A stretch of DNA of 49,445 nucleotides, taken from the NCBI GenBank assembly GCA_027483895.1, contig JAIXTP010000025.1, positions 1 through 49,445 of the forward strand, read 5' to 3'. Under the pieces are notes generated by a model that was not told where the DNA came from, did not search any database, and worked only from the letters and a program-made list of their open reading frames with translations. The DNA comes from Hyphomicrobiales bacterium. Its GTDB lineage: Bacteria; Pseudomonadota; Alphaproteobacteria; Rhizobiales; Beijerinckiaceae. This document shows positions 1 through 6,703 of the stretch, one piece after another. The translations under genes were made by a program, and so were the position numbers. The first letter of the stretch is position 1. Each line of letters starts with the position of its first letter.

Positions 1-884
1 CGCGCGGCCATCCAGTTCACGTTGCCGCGCAGCGTGTTGATCTCGCCGTTGTGCGCGACCATGCGATAGGGATGCGCCAGCGACCAGGTGGGGAAGGTGT
101 TGGTCGAGAAGCGCTGGTGGACCATGGCGATGGCCGACTCGAAGCGCGGGTCGCGCAGGTCGAGGAAGTAGTCGCCCAGCTGGCCCGCCAGCAGCATGCC
201 CTTGTAGGTCAGCGTGCGGCACGACAGCGACACGGGGTAGAAGCCCTTCGTGCGCGGGTCGCCCAGATTGTAGATCGTGTTCGAGATGACCTTGCGCAGG
301 ATGAACAGACGGCGCTCGAACGCGTCCGCATCGGCCAGGCCCGAACCGCGGCCGATGAAGATCTGCCGGTGGAAGGGCTCGGTCGGCTTCACGCTTTCGC
401 CGAGGCCGGAATTGTCGACCGGCACCTCGCGCATGCCGAGCAGGACCTGCCCCTCTTCGGCGACGACGCGCGCGATGATGTCCTCGCAGAGCTTCCGCCC
501 TTCGGGGTCGCGCGGCAGGAAGACGTGACCGACGGCATATTCGCCGGGCGCGGGGAGGGTGAAGCCGAGCTTCGCCGCCTCTTCCGACAGGAAACGATGC
601 GGGATCTGGACCAGCATGCCGCAGCCGTCGCCGGCCTTCGGGTCCGCACCGACCGCGCCGCGATGGTCGAGGTTCAGAAGGATCTGAAGACCCATCTCGA
701 CGATGTCGTGAGACTTGCGGTCTTTCATGTCGGCGACGAAGCCGACGCCGCAGGAATCCTGCTCCTTGCCCGGCTGGTAGAGGCCTTGGGCTTCGGGCAA
801 CGCCGGGTCGCGCACGACGAGCGGTCGGTTCGCGGCGGGGGTGCCCGCCTGAAGCATCGTCTCGGCTTCGAAGTCTGCGCTCAT
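1..884 (-). CDS. gltB: Glutamate synthase (NADPH) large subunit, N-terminal part
   Basis: The gene runs off the left edge, so only the first ~294 residues are present. The product is the glutaminase end of glutamate synthase, which takes ammonia from glutamine and passes it to 2-oxoglutarate. After a ~36-residue leader comes DSCGVGF, whose Cys is the expected N-terminal nucleophile after propeptide removal. LNLDHRGAVGAD follows, and near the edge the hallmark HQRFSTNTFPTW, AHPYRMVAHNGEINT and LRGN blocks of class II amidotransferases are readable. The ATG at 884 is preceded by a GAGG ribosome site. The 541-bp spacer to the divergent aldolase gene probably holds its promoter. The partner gene gltD is not in the window. 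Confidence 0.95.
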   Translation of the reverse strand, partial: MSADFEAETMLQAGTPAANRPLVVRDPALPEAQGLYQPGKEQDSCGVGFVADMKDRKSHDIVEMGLQILLNLDHRGAVGADPKAGDGCGMLVQIPHRFLSEEAAKLGFTLPAPGEYAVGHVFLPRDPEGRKLCEDIIARVVAEEGQVLLGMREVPVDNSGLGESVKPTEPFHRQIFIGRGSGLADADAFERRLFILRKVISNTIYNLGDPRTKGFYPVSLSCRTLTYKGMLLAGQLGDYFLDLRDPRFESAIAMVHQRFSTNTFPTWSLAHPYRMVAHNGEINTLRGNVNWMAA

Positions 885-1425
885 CACGTCCTCGCGTCCG
901 GCAACCGGTCACTTCGCCTCGGCCGACGGGCATCGCCGCCGACCGTTCGGGAGACTGATCTTGTCTGGAGCTTCGGACGCGCCTCCCGAATGCGCCCGCC
1001 GCTTGCGGGCCATTCGGCCGAAGGCCGATATCGCCCGTCAGATCCGCCCGTCGGCGGCGCGTTTCGACGTACGCGGAACGGCAGTTCCGCCATCGTTCGA
1101 AGCCGTCGTCGTCACGCGCATCCGCATCGGCGAACCCGTACTCGTCTGCGCCGCCGTGCGGCGCCCTCAAATTGGACAGTATCGCTGTCCTATCTGCGGC
1201 GACCATGCCAGATTTCGAATGGCGGCACAAGCGCCGTTTTCAACGAAATCGTAACGAAAATTGCGTTCCCGCATCCTGTCGCGCAATGAACGGAATGTCG
1301 CGGCGATTCTCCGGGTTCGGGAATGACCCTTGCCGTGCGCCTTCGGGATCCGAAAACGGCCTTGCGGGCTTTTCTCCGGCAGGGCTCCGGTGCACCTTGC
1401 GCGCCGACCGAAAGAAGGAGCGGAC
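885..1425. other. 541-bp divergent intergenic region without a gene
   Basis: This is the spacer between gltB (minus) and the threonine aldolase gene (plus). I find no convincing coding frame. It contains a 7-bp inverted repeat GCGGAAC-GGCA-GTTCCGC (1073-1090) and a stronger operator-like palindrome at 1171-1193, listed separately. No confident -35/-10 pair could be fixed for either gene. Confidence 0.5.
1171..1193. promoter_or_regulatory. Operator-like palindrome in the gltB / aldolase spacer
   Basis: Arms ATTGGACAG and CTGTCCTAT flank a 5-nt centre (TATCG); 8 of 9 positions pair. The symmetry and length fit a dimeric transcription factor site. It lies 287 bp upstream of gltB and 233 bp upstream of the aldolase start, so it could serve either gene or an unseen transcript. 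The binding protein cannot be named from the sequence. Confidence 0.4.
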
Positions 1426-2481
1426 ATGAATCTCGCCAGCGACAACGTGGTCGGCATGAGCCGGCCGGTGCTCGAAGCCCTGATCGCCGCGAACGGCGGG
1501 GGGGAGCCCGCCTACGGCACGGATTCCTGGACCGTCCGGGCCGAGCGCATGCTGGCCGACGTGTTCGAACATGAGGTGTCCGTGTTCCTCGTCGCGACGG
1601 GCACGGCGGCGAACGCGCTGGCGCTGGCGGCGCTGAGCCCGCCTTGGGGCGCCGTGTTCTGCCATCAAGAAAGCCATGTGATGGAAGACGAATGCGGTGC
1701 GCCGGAGATGTTTTCGGACGGCGCCAAGCTGATCGGCGTCCCGGGCGTCGGCGGCAAGTTCACGCCGGCCGACCTCGAAGCGCGGATGGCGGGCTATGTC
1801 CGCGGCGTCGTGAAGAGCGTGCAGCCCTCCGCGCTCTCCGTGTCGCAGGTCACCGAGGCCGGCACGCTTTATTCCCTCGACGAGATCCGCGCCCTTTCGG
1901 CGCTCGCCCGCTCCAAGGGGCTCGGCGTGCATCTCGACGGCGCGCGCTTCGCCAACGCCATGGTCGCCCTCGGCTGTACGGCGGCCGAAATGACGTGGAA
2001 ATCCGGCATCGACGTCGTGTCCTTCGGCGCCACCAAGAACGGCGCTCTGGCCTGTGAGGCCGTCATATTCTTCGACAAGGCGCGGGCGGAGAACTTCCAA
2101 TACCGCCGCAAGCGCTCGGGCCACACGCTGTCGAAGGGCCGCCTGCTCGGCGCCCAGATGGTCGGCTATCTCGAAAACGGCCATTGGATCGACAATGCCC
2201 GCCACGCGAACGCCGCGGCAGCACGGCTCTCCGCGGGTCTCGCAGCGCTTCCCGGCGTCCGGCTGCCTTGGCCGACCCAAGCCAACGAGATCTTCGTCGT
2301 CGTTCCGGAGAAAACGGCGGCCGCATTCGCGGCCGAGGGGATCCGTGCGGCGCCTTGGGCCAGCGACTGCCTGCCCGAGGGGTTCGAGATCGGCGCGGAC
2401 GAGCGGTTCCTCCGCTTCGTCACGAGCTTCGCGACGCAGGCCTCGGAGATCGACGCGGTTCTCGCCGTCGCGGCGCGCTGA
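1426..2481 (+). CDS. ltaE: Low-specificity L-threonine aldolase
   Basis: PLP-dependent beta-eliminating lyase family (fold type I). It cleaves L-threonine or L-allo-threonine to glycine and acetaldehyde in the cytosol. The 351-residue product opens with MNLASDNVVGMSRPVL. It carries GVHLDGARFANA, whose Asp binds the pyridine nitrogen, and SFGATKNGA, whose Lys should form the PLP Schiff base. The open frame extends upstream, but a GAAGGAG site at 1414-1420 fixes the start at the ATG at 1426. The gene stands alone and is followed by a perfect terminator hairpin. The exact threonine stereospecificity cannot be read from sequence. Confidence 0.93.
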   Translation: MNLASDNVVGMSRPVLEALIAANGGGEPAYGTDSWTVRAERMLADVFEHEVSVFLVATGTAANALALAALSPPWGAVFCHQESHVMEDECGAPEMFSDGAKLIGVPGVGGKFTPADLEARMAGYVRGVVKSVQPSALSVSQVTEAGTLYSLDEIRALSALARSKGLGVHLDGARFANAMVALGCTAAEMTWKSGIDVVSFGATKNGALACEAVIFFDKARAENFQYRRKRSGHTLSKGRLLGAQMVGYLENGHWIDNARHANAAAARLSAGLAALPGVRLPWPTQANEIFVVVPEKTAAAFAAEGIRAAPWASDCLPEGFEIGADERFLRFVTSFATQASEIDAVLAVAAR

Positions 2482-2493
2482 TCGTCCGGCATG

Positions 2494-2524
2494 AAAAAAG
2501 CGCCCCGGACGACCGGGGCGCTTT
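2494..2524. terminator. Bidirectional intrinsic terminator between ltaE and hsp20
   Basis: A perfect 12-bp stem (2497-2508 with 2513-2524) closes an ACGA tetraloop. The A-run on the left and TTT on the right suit termination on both strands, as expected between convergent genes. Confidence 0.85.
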
Positions 2525-2551
2525 CGATTCCTTATGATGCGTGGCGACCCG

Positions 2552-3013
2552 TCAGGCGGCCTTCTGCGTCTCGCCCTCGACCAGCGGCGTCGAGCCCGCG
2601 ATCGGGATGAGGCGAGGCTTCTTGGCTTCCGGCACTTCGCGGACGAGCTCGATATGGAGCAGTCCGTTTTCGAGCGCGGCGCCCTTCACCTGAACATAAT
2701 CGGCCAGCTGGAAGCGGCGTTCGAAGGCGCGGGCCGCGATGCCCTGATAGAGCATCTCGCCGCGGCGCTGTTCGGCCGTCTTCTGCTCGCCGCGTACGGT
2801 GAGCACGTTTTCCTTGCTCTCGATCGAAAGCTCATCGTCCTTGAAGCCCGCCACCGCGATGGAGATGCGGTAGTCGTTCTCGCCGGTCCGTTCGATGTTG
2901 TAGGGCGGGTAGCCGCCGCCCGCATCCGGCCCGCCGAACTGGTCGAGCATCGAGAACAGACGATCGAAGCCGACCGTCGAGCGATAGAGCGGTGAAAGAT
3001 CGTATTGACGCAT
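2552..3013 (-). CDS. Small heat shock protein (Hsp20/IbpA family)
   Basis: ATP-independent holdase chaperone that binds unfolding proteins during heat stress. The 153-residue product begins MRQYDLSPLYRSTVGFDRLF, as in rhizobial IbpA proteins. An alpha-crystallin domain spans roughly residues 35-125, with YPPYNIER, ISIAVAGFK and ALENGLLHIELVRE, where GLL is the conserved A-x-x-x-G-x-L segment. The open frame continues 18 codons upstream, but GAGGAGG seven bases before the ATG at 3013 decides the start. The gene is preceded by a sigma-32-like promoter and a ROSE-like thermometer, so both transcription and translation should be heat-inducible. Confidence 0.95.
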   Translation of the reverse strand: MRQYDLSPLYRSTVGFDRLFSMLDQFGGPDAGGGYPPYNIERTGENDYRISIAVAGFKDDELSIESKENVLTVRGEQKTAEQRRGEMLYQGIAARAFERRFQLADYVQVKGAALENGLLHIELVREVPEAKKPRLIPIAGSTPLVEGETQKAA

Positions 3014-3097
3014 GGCATATCCTCCTCGAGCGACATGCGGCGGATCCGCCGTACCGGCCGGATCCATCGGTTCAGCGCAGCCGTCATGGCCTGCGCA
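3014..3097 (-). promoter_or_regulatory. ROSE-like RNA thermometer in the hsp20 leader
   Basis: The leader of about 84 nt folds into successive hairpins: 3075-3096, 3038-3051 and 3015-3038. The last one contains the ribosome site. On the minus strand GCAUGUC(G)CUC pairs with GAGGAUAUGC around a 3-nt loop, leaving a single G bulged opposite the Shine-Dalgarno sequence. The UCGCU segment fits the U(U/C)GCU signature of ROSE elements, and the single unpaired G is the family's thermosensing hallmark. The helix ends one base before the start codon. Base pairing is seen directly; thermal melting is inferred from the family. Confidence 0.8.
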
Positions 3098-3103
3098 TCC
3101 CTG

Positions 3104-3132
3104 ATCTGGGTGCGGTTTCGGGGCCTTTCAAG
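3104..3132 (-). promoter_or_regulatory. Sigma-32 (RpoH)-like promoter of hsp20
   Basis: On the minus strand a perfect CTTGAAA (-35, 3126-3132) is followed after 14 nt by ACCCAGAT (-10, 3104-3111), close to the heat-shock consensus CTTGAAA / CCCCATnT. The predicted transcript start near 3097 coincides with the first leader hairpin. Confidence 0.7.
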
Positions 3133-3150
3133 GGGCGTAGGGGCGGCCGA

Positions 3151-3933
3151 TCAGCCCTTCAGGCGGGCGAGAACCTGCTCGTGAAGCCGGGGGTCGCCCG
3201 AGGCCACGACGGCGCCGCCCGATGCGGGGGAGCCTCCGTCCCAAGACGTCACGATGCCGCCCGCGCCCTCGACGATCGGGACGAGCGCCACGATGTCGTA
3301 GGGCTTCAGCCCCGACTCGATCACGACGTCCATTTGCCCCGCAGCCACCATGCAATAGGCGTAGCAGTCATAGCCGAAGCGGGTCAGCCGGACCGAGTTC
3401 TCGACCCGCTCGAAGGCCTCGCGCTCGGCGCCCGCGAAGAGCCGGGGGCTCGTGGACGACAGCGTCGCGTCTTCGAGTCGCGCGCATGCGCGCGTCCGCA
3501 GCGGCCGCTCGCCCGAAGGGCCGATCCAGCGCGCGGCCTCCCCGTCGCCCGAAAAGCGCTCGCGGGTGAAGGGCTGGTGCATCATGCCGTAGCAGGGCGT
3601 CCCGTTGCGGGTGAGCCCGATCAGCGTGCCCCAGGTCGGCACGCCGGAGATGAAGGCCCGCGTTCCGTCGATCGGATCGAGCACCCAGACGAATTCCGAG
3701 TCCTCGCGTTCGTTGCCGAATTCCTCGCCGACGATGCCGTGGCCGGGGAATGTCTGGGCGATCAGGCGCCGCATCACGGTCTCGGCCGCGCGGTCGGCTT
3801 CCGTCACCGGATCGAACACGCCGCCGCGCGACTTGTCGGCGGAGGCGATGGCGGTTCGGAAGAAGGGCAGGATCGCCGCACCGGACCGCGACGCCAATTC
3901 ATCCACGAAGGACGCAAAATCGACGGCCGACAT
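3151..3933 (-). CDS. hisN: Histidinol-phosphatase, inositol-monophosphatase family
   Basis: Mg-dependent phosphatase of 260 residues. In alphaproteobacteria this subfamily commonly performs the histidinol-phosphate phosphatase step of histidine synthesis. Visible motifs are VTEADRAAE near residue 45, GEEFGNE near 70, the metal-binding DPIDGTRAF near 86, and the C-terminal DIVALVPIVEGAGG near 215, which matches motif 2 (WDxAAxxxIxxxxGG) with YD as its start. A GGAG site lies upstream of the ATG at 3933. The neighbouring order (small RNA, amidohydrolase, cpdR) is one I recall from rhizobia. Activity on inositol phosphate or another small phosphate ester cannot be excluded. Confidence 0.85.
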   Translation of the reverse strand: MSAVDFASFVDELASRSGAAILPFFRTAIASADKSRGGVFDPVTEADRAAETVMRRLIAQTFPGHGIVGEEFGNEREDSEFVWVLDPIDGTRAFISGVPTWGTLIGLTRNGTPCYGMMHQPFTRERFSGDGEAARWIGPSGERPLRTRACARLEDATLSSTSPRLFAGAEREAFERVENSVRLTRFGYDCYAYCMVAAGQMDVVIESGLKPYDIVALVPIVEGAGGIVTSWDGGSPASGGAVVASGDPRLHEQVLARLKG

Positions 3934-4185
3934 CTCGTTCTCCGGGCTTGCCTGCGGCGGGTGTAGTCAAGGGGCGCGGCCTTGGCAACCGAGCGCGCGG
4001 GCGGCGGTGGACGACATCAATGCGTCGATTTGTCATGGAGGAATGAGCTGTCATGCGGAAAAAGCATAGATCAAGCCTATCTCCTTACGCCGTAAGGGTT
4101 TGAAGACATGCATTTTTATGTTGCGGTGCAAAAAATACGTCAGCAACCCTTGCCTTTTGTGCGACGCACAGGCATATATGAACCT
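3934..4185. other. Intergenic region upstream of hisN and the small RNA
   Basis: This stretch is locally much richer in A and T than its surroundings, especially 4030-4180. It should hold the hisN promoter (minus) and the small-RNA promoter (plus, listed separately). A CTTGAC on the minus strand at 3966-3971 has no good -10 partner. An inverted repeat CCTTAC-GCC-GTAAGG (4083-4097) sits midway and could be an operator for either side. Confidence 0.4.
4150..4178 (+). promoter_or_regulatory. Sigma-70-like promoter of the mmgR-like small RNA
   Basis: TTGCCT (4150-4155) and CATATA (4173-4178) are separated by exactly 17 nt. This would start transcription near 4186, giving an RNA of about 85 nt up to the terminator. 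Confidence 0.6.
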
Positions 4186-4271
4186 GTAAGGCGACGCGCT
4201 CGCGGAGCCTTGCAGCCCTCCTTGGGCGTTTCCTCCCTAGACTTGGGCCGCCGGCAACGGCGGCCTTTTTT
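4186..4271 (+). ncRNA. mmgR / alpha-r8-like trans-acting small RNA
   Basis: A short transcription unit sits alone between hisN and the N-formylglutamate amidohydrolase gene, opposite in strand to both. It has a 5' hairpin (AAGGC with GCCTT), then an unpaired stretch containing TTTCCTCCCT (4230-4239), then a strong terminator. From memory, mmgR (alpha-r8 family) of Sinorhizobium meliloti is a 77-nt RNA with an invariant single-stranded UUUCCUCCCU, flanked by a monophosphatase and an N-formylglutamate amidohydrolase gene; it restrains polyhydroxybutyrate storage. The motif, size and neighbours agree. The CU-rich segment is anti-Shine-Dalgarno in character, so translational repression of mRNAs is the likely role. 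Both ends are predicted. Confidence 0.8.
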
Positions 4272-4276
4272 CTTTC
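4246..4276 (+). terminator. Intrinsic terminator of the mmgR-like RNA
   Basis: A perfect 8-bp GC stem (4246-4253 with 4258-4265) has a GCAA tetraloop and is followed by TTTTTTCTTTC. The T-run is on the plus side only, so it terminates a plus-strand transcript and not the convergent amidohydrolase gene. Confidence 0.9.
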
Positions 4277-4282
4277 GGGGGT

Positions 4283-5173
4283 CTATTCCGCGGCCGAACG
4301 CATGCTCCGCGAGAAGGAGCGCGCCGCGATCTCCAGCGCATCCGCGACCCGCATCATGTTCCGCGCCGTCCTGCCGAAGGCGGCGGACCGCGTATGGCGG
4401 CGCTCGTCCATATAAAGGGCGCGGTTCACTTCGATCTGCAGCGCATGGATGCCCGCCGGCGGCCGGCCGTAATGCTCCGTGATGAAGCCGCCCGCATAGG
4501 GCTTGTTGCGCGAAACGCGATAGCCCGCCGCGTGCAGGGCGTCGTCCGCCGCGTCCATGAAGAGGCGGCTGCAGCTCGTTCCGTAGCGGTCCCCCAGCAC
4601 CACGTCCGGCTTGAGCCCGTCGGCATGCAGATGCGGTCCCGAGGGCATCGAGTGGCAATCCACCAGCACGGCGAACCCGAATTCCGCGCGCGTTTCCTCC
4701 AGAAGGTCGCGAAGGGCGAGATGATAGGGCCGGTAGAGCGCATCGATCCGCTGCAGCGCCTCTTCGACGCTGAGCTTGCGGGCATAGATCTCCTGTCCCT
4801 CGCCGACCACGCGCGCGATGGTGCCGAGCCCGCCCGCGACCCTCATCGAGCGCGTATTGCAATGATCGGGCAGGCGCCCGTCGAACATCCGCGGGTCGAG
4901 CTCGTAAGGCTCCCGGTTCACGTCGAGATAGGCTCGCGGAAACATAGCCCGCAGAAGCGGCGCGCCGCGCGTCACCACCCCGGCGAAGAGTTCGTCCACG
5001 AACATGTCTTCCGACCGCCGCAGGGAGACCGGATCGAGCCGCGACGCCGCCAGGAAATGCGCCGGATAGGAGGCGCCCGAATGCGGGGAATTGAAGACGA
5101 GCGGTCCCGATCTGCGGGCCGGGCGCAGAACCTCGAAAGCGGGCGTCTCGAACGGGTCGGGCGTCGCGGTCAT
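4283..5173 (-). CDS. N-formylglutamate amidohydrolase family protein (paralogue 1)
   Basis: Zn-dependent amidohydrolase family (HutG/FGase fold) of 296 residues. The family releases formate from N-formyl-L-glutamate. Visible motifs are LVFNSPHSGASYP near residue 30, the metal-site candidates VDCHSMPSGP near 175, and LQIEVNRALYMDE near 245. The frame stays open far upstream, but homology begins only after MTATPDPFETPAF, so the ATG at 5173 is chosen; its ribosome site is weak. No other hut gene is nearby, and a second paralogue lies at 14599-15402, so histidine degradation is not assured. Other formyl- or acyl-amino-acid substrates are possible. Confidence 0.82.
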   Translation of the reverse strand: MTATPDPFETPAFEVLRPARRSGPLVFNSPHSGASYPAHFLAASRLDPVSLRRSEDMFVDELFAGVVTRGAPLLRAMFPRAYLDVNREPYELDPRMFDGRLPDHCNTRSMRVAGGLGTIARVVGEGQEIYARKLSVEEALQRIDALYRPYHLALRDLLEETRAEFGFAVLVDCHSMPSGPHLHADGLKPDVVLGDRYGTSCSRLFMDAADDALHAAGYRVSRNKPYAGGFITEHYGRPPAGIHALQIEVNRALYMDERRHTRSAAFGRTARNMMRVADALEIAARSFSRSMRSAAE

Positions 5174-5378
5174 CGAACTCGGGAGAAAAGCCGGCGGGCG
5201 ATGCGGAGGGGAATGTTGCACCGGTCCGCGCCCGCGGTCCACCCGCATCGAGGCGCTTTCGGAGCCGCCGAAGAGGGCGCGACGCCGCGCCGCGGGCGGT
5301 TGCGAGAGCTTCACGGGTTGTTTACCCGGGCGGGGCTTTATGGGCTCCGTTCCAACGCGTTTTTCCGGTTCGATGTCC

Positions 5379-5741
5379 ATGCAGCGTATCCTCCTCGCCG
5401 AAGACGACAACGACATGCGTCGCTTCCTCGTGAAAGCACTCGAAAATGCGGGCTACGCGGTGGCGAGCTGCGACAACGGCATGACCGCCTACCATAGGCT
5501 CCGCGAGGAGCCCTTCGAGCTGCTGCTCACCGACATCGTGATGCCGGAGATGGACGGGATCGAGCTGGCGCGCCGCGCCACCGAACTCGACCCCGACATC
5601 AAGGTGATGTTCATCACCGGCTTCGCCGCCGTCGCGCTCAACCCGGATTCGCAGGCTCCCAAGGACGCCAAGATCCTCTCCAAGCCCTTCCATCTTCGCG
5701 ATCTCGTATCCGAAGTTCAGAAGATGCTGATCGCGGCCTGA
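5379..5741 (+). CDS. cpdR: CpdR, single-domain response regulator of the cell cycle
   Basis: A stand-alone receiver domain of 120 residues. In its unphosphorylated form CpdR delivers substrates and ClpXP protease to the cell pole and so times CtrA destruction; it is phosphorylated through ChpT. Key residues are the acidic pair in LLAEDDND, the phospho-acceptor D52 in LLTDIVMPEMDG, T80 in MFITGF and K102 in LSKPF. The protein has no output domain. Two in-frame ATGs exist (5373 and 5379); MQRILLAED at 5379 matches the family start, and neither has a clear ribosome site. It is divergent from the amidohydrolase gene, an arrangement I recall for rhizobial cpdR1. Confidence 0.88.
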   Translation: MQRILLAEDDNDMRRFLVKALENAGYAVASCDNGMTAYHRLREEPFELLLTDIVMPEMDGIELARRATELDPDIKVMFITGFAAVALNPDSQAPKDAKILSKPFHLRDLVSEVQKMLIAA

Positions 5742-5758
5742 TTTCGGTCGCCGGCCGC

Positions 5759-5787
5759 TTGCCATCGTTCCGGCGAGCCGCTAATAG
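5759..5787 (+). promoter_or_regulatory. Promoter of tRNA-Val and probably rpmJ
   Basis: TTGCCA (5759-5764) and TAATAG (5782-5787) are spaced by 17 nt, about 39 nt before the mature tRNA. It directly follows the cpdR stop codon. Confidence 0.6.
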
Positions 5788-5825
5788 GACCCCCACGTTC
5801 GGCCGGGGCGCAATCTCCGGGCGAA

Positions 5826-5900
<75 letters not shown>

Positions 5901-5954
5901 TTCCATTTCAGCCGGGCGCTCCGCACGACCGGCAAACGACGCGAGACTGGACCT

Positions 5955-6080
5955 ATGAAGATCCGTAACTCCCTCAAGTCGCTGCGCGAGCGCCACCGCG
6001 ACAACCAGATCGTCCGGCGCAAGGGCCGCGTCTACATCATCAACAAGACCCAGAAGCGCTACAAGGCGCGTCAGGGCTGA
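5955..6080 (+). CDS. rpmJ: 50S ribosomal protein L36, zinc-independent form
   Basis: A 41-residue, strongly basic protein that begins [14 protein letters not shown] and ends YKARQG. It is the smallest protein of the large ribosomal subunit. It contains no cysteine, so it belongs to the C-minus (YkgO-like) type that does not bind zinc. In gammaproteobacteria this type is induced on zinc starvation, but in many alphaproteobacteria it is the ordinary form. The start codon has no strong Shine-Dalgarno sequence. The gene is flanked by tRNA-Val and an intrinsic terminator. Confidence 0.95.
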   Translation: MKIRNSLKSLRERHRDNQIVRRKGRVYIINKTQKRYKARQG

Positions 6081-6113
6081 GCCTTCCCGCAAGGGACGGT
6101 TCCTGAACTCGGC

Positions 6114-6138
6114 AAGCCCCGCTTCGGCGGGGCTTTTT
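6114..6138 (+). terminator. Intrinsic terminator after rpmJ
   Basis: The stem AAGCCCCGC/GCGGGGCTT around TTCG (6114-6122 with 6127-6135) is followed by a T-run to 6138. It closes the tRNA-Val/rpmJ unit. Confidence 0.85.
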
Positions 6139-6199
6139 GCGTTGCTGCGCGTGATGATCGGGGCTGTCCGGCGCCGCGGGGCGGCCCGATCCGACCCCG

Positions 6200-6547
6200 T
6201 CAGTATTTCGAGCGCGAGACGAGCTTGCAGTCGTCGTTCCGCTTGCCCCCGTTCGCGTAGAAATACGTCATCACGGGTTCGTATTTGAACGTGAATTCGA
6301 AGTCGGTGCCGCGTCCCACATAGCCTTTGACGTGAATGCTGCCGCCCTCGTCGATCAGGCTGCGCAGGACGAATTTCGTTTCGACTTTTCCGTAGAAGGA
6401 CGAAAGCGTGTTCTCGGGGCCGTCATAGACGAGCCGATACTCCGTCGGGCCGTTCCGGCATTCCATCACGAGAACGGTGGAGGACGCCTGCGCCTCTGTC
6501 ACGGCCAGCAGGGCCACCGCCGACAGGATCAGTTTCGACACGCTCAT
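6200..6547 (-). CDS. Small exported protein of unknown function
   Basis: The 115-residue product starts with a typical signal peptide, MSVSKLILSAVALLAVTEAQA, with probable cleavage after residues 21-22. The mature part is about 94 residues, polar, beta-rich in appearance, and has two cysteines (in VMECRNG and DDCKLV) that could form one disulfide in the periplasm. I do not recognise the family. An ATG ten codons upstream (6577) is possible, but it would add charged residues before the signal. The gene stands 126 bp from the end of the coiled-coil gene on the same strand and could be its last operon member, though the gap argues against tight coupling. Confidence 0.6.
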   Translation of the reverse strand: MSVSKLILSAVALLAVTEAQASSTVLVMECRNGPTEYRLVYDGPENTLSSFYGKVETKFVLRSLIDEGGSIHVKGYVGRGTDFEFTFKYEPVMTYFYANGGKRNDDCKLVSRSKY

Positions 6548-6703
6548 CCGACACCCACGCCGCTCTGAATGGGGCATGGCCGCGCCGGACGGTCGTCATC
6601 TTGCCCGGACGGACTACGCCGAAGTCCGTACCGATCATCGTCAAGGTGAAGATGCGGGTCGAGCGGTCTTCTACTTACGTATTCGCTCGATGCCCGACGC
6701 GCC

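Noticed and set aside
1075..1095. EcfG-type general stress promoter (GGAAC ... CGTT)
   Set aside because: The spacing is 14 nt instead of 16-17, and the GGAAC is part of a short inverted repeat.
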